NCBI GenBank assembly: GCA_023265735.1 | Contig: JAHFSN010000012.1 | Location: 9,993-15,610, forward strand | Length of the DNA: 5,618 nt | Origin: Spirochaetaceae bacterium | GTDB taxonomy: Bacteria; Spirochaetota; Spirochaetia; JABEVK01 | Reading direction: 5' to 3' | In this document: positions 4,791 to 5,618 of the stretch, in pieces | How the letters are laid out: each line of letters starts with the position of its first letter | Numbering within the stretch: position 1 is the first letter of the stretch | The notes under the pieces: model-generated | Seen by the model: only the letters and a program-made list of their open reading frames with translations | Databases searched by the model: none | What the model was told of the DNA's origin: nothing | Made by a program: the position numbers and the translations under genes

Positions 4791-5618
4791 ATGAGTTCAC
4801 ACGAGGAAATCCTGAGACATCTCGAAAGGGATTTCACCAACCCCGTGCGCGATCCTCTGTGGAAGCATATTTACCTCACTCCAGCCCTCGAAAAAGCCAC
4901 CAGAACCCCTCCTTTTGCCCGGCTCGGCCGGTTGAAACAATTGGGGCTGGCGGTGCTTGTCTACCCGGGGGCCGTCCATACGAGGGCCAACCACAGCCTG
5001 GGTGTCTTCCACCTGGCCCGACGGATCATCCACTCACTCACCCTATCGCCGGCGTACCCCGACCACCTGACGGTCGAGGGTGTGAAGGCCTACCTCTGCG
5101 CCGCGTTGTTTCACGACCTTGGCCACTTCCCCTACGCCCATGTGCTGGAGGATGGGCTCGACGTGAAGAACCACGAGCAGCTCACCGCCGAGGTCGTCTT
5201 GACCAGCGAACTGGCATGGCTGATCCGGCAGGAAGTGGGTACTGAACCCGCCTTCGTGGCGGCCATCGTCGACCACACCCTGGACTACGCGCCAGCCCGG
5301 GAGCAGGTGCGGTTCTTTCGACGTCTGCTTTCGGGGGTCCTGGACCCCGACAAGCTCGATTACCTGAACCGGGACGCGTACTTCTGCGGGGTCCCCTACG
5401 GCATCCAGGACCCCGATTTCATCATCAGCCAGCTGGTCCCCCACCGAGACCGGGGCATCGGTCTCTCCCCCAAGGGCATCCAATCGGTGGAGCATCTCCT
5501 GTTTTCCAAGTACCTGATGTACAAGTCGGTGTACTGGCACAAGGGAGTTCGCGCCCCGTCGGCGGTGATCAAGAAGGCCCTTGGCCTGGCCCTGCGGGCC
5601 GGCGCGCTCAAGGCCGAA
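4791..5618 (+). CDS. HD-domain phosphohydrolase, SAMHD1/YwfO-like dNTPase group, partial (C-terminus outside window)
   Basis: The 276 visible residues run open to the window edge. The HD signature is intact: NHSLGVFHLA (67-76) with His68, FHDLGHFPYAH (107-117) with His108-Asp109, and LDPDKLDYLNRDAYFCGVPYG (184-204), where Asp187 matches the last metal ligand. His112, His117 and His128 (in NHEQ) sit where SAMHD1 has its additional active-site histidines. Members of this group (COG1078 type) include dNTP triphosphohydrolases that cleave dNTPs to nucleoside and triphosphate in the cytoplasm. The substrate here is inferred from the family only, and other phosphate esters remain possible. Known bacterial members are about 400-450 residues, so roughly two thirds should be visible. 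The ATG at 4791 is followed by a typical N-terminal helix, and VRDPLWKHIYLT (19-30) fits the family opening. No good Shine-Dalgarno sequence precedes it. It is divergent from the lipoprotein gene and nothing in the sequence links it to the upstream operon. Confidence 0.9.
   Translation, partial: MSSHEEILRHLERDFTNPVRDPLWKHIYLTPALEKATRTPPFARLGRLKQLGLAVLVYPGAVHTRANHSLGVFHLARRIIHSLTLSPAYPDHLTVEGVKAYLCAALFHDLGHFPYAHVLEDGLDVKNHEQLTAEVVLTSELAWLIRQEVGTEPAFVAAIVDHTLDYAPAREQVRFFRRLLSGVLDPDKLDYLNRDAYFCGVPYGIQDPDFIISQLVPHRDRGIGLSPKGIQSVEHLLFSKYLMYKSVYWHKGVRAPSAVIKKALGLALRAGALKAE

Noticed and set aside
4580..5245. A 221-residue plus-strand open frame, and a 144-residue one at 4347-4781
   Set aside because: Both are Arg/Pro/Gly-rich shadows. 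The first overlaps the HD hydrolase, whose motifs are unmistakable in another frame, and the second lies opposite the lipoprotein.

Overview
The window looks like chromosomal DNA from a GC-rich bacterium. The protein types (a membrane-anchored GAF/PP2C phosphatase, a STAS protein with long lysine-rich stretches, a small GHKL-type kinase and a short lipoprotein) recall spirochaetes. That assignment is from memory of similar proteins and is tentative. No RNA gene, insertion sequence or CRISPR array was seen, and there is no gene-free stretch longer than about 80 bases.

Layout. (1) Positions 1-1234, minus strand: the N-terminal 411 residues of a large protein whose 3' end lies outside the window. 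It has the outline of a class III nucleotide cyclase domain followed by an AAA/STAND-type ATPase domain, but the key catalytic residues of both appear to be lost. (2) A 76-base divergent gap with a plausible sigma70-type promoter for the plus strand. (3) Positions 1311-4181, plus strand: a compact operon encoding a partner-switching module. It holds a seven-helix membrane protein with GAF and PP2C (RsbU/SpoIIE) phosphatase domains, a STAS anti-sigma-factor antagonist, and an RsbW/SpoIIAB-like ATP-binding kinase. The phosphatase gene is split into two reading frames inside its GAF domain by what looks like one extra TG dinucleotide. (4) Positions 4151-4735, minus strand: a small predicted lipoprotein, convergent with the kinase and overlapping its 3' end by 31 bases. 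(5) Positions 4791 to the window end, plus strand: the first 276 residues of an intact HD-domain phosphohydrolase of the SAMHD1/YwfO-like dNTPase group, divergent from the lipoprotein across a 55-base gap containing a perfect 7-bp inverted repeat.

How the genes work together. In the known partner-switching scheme the kinase phosphorylates the STAS protein on a conserved serine and binds a target, usually a sigma factor. The PP2C phosphatase removes the phosphate in response to a signal, which lets the STAS protein capture the kinase and free the target. All three parts are here in order with short gaps, and the signal would enter through the membrane and GAF domains of the phosphatase. No sigma factor gene is visible, so the output is unknown. 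The most interesting points are the frameshift in the phosphatase and the doubly degenerate cyclase/ATPase-like protein that starts back to back with the operon.
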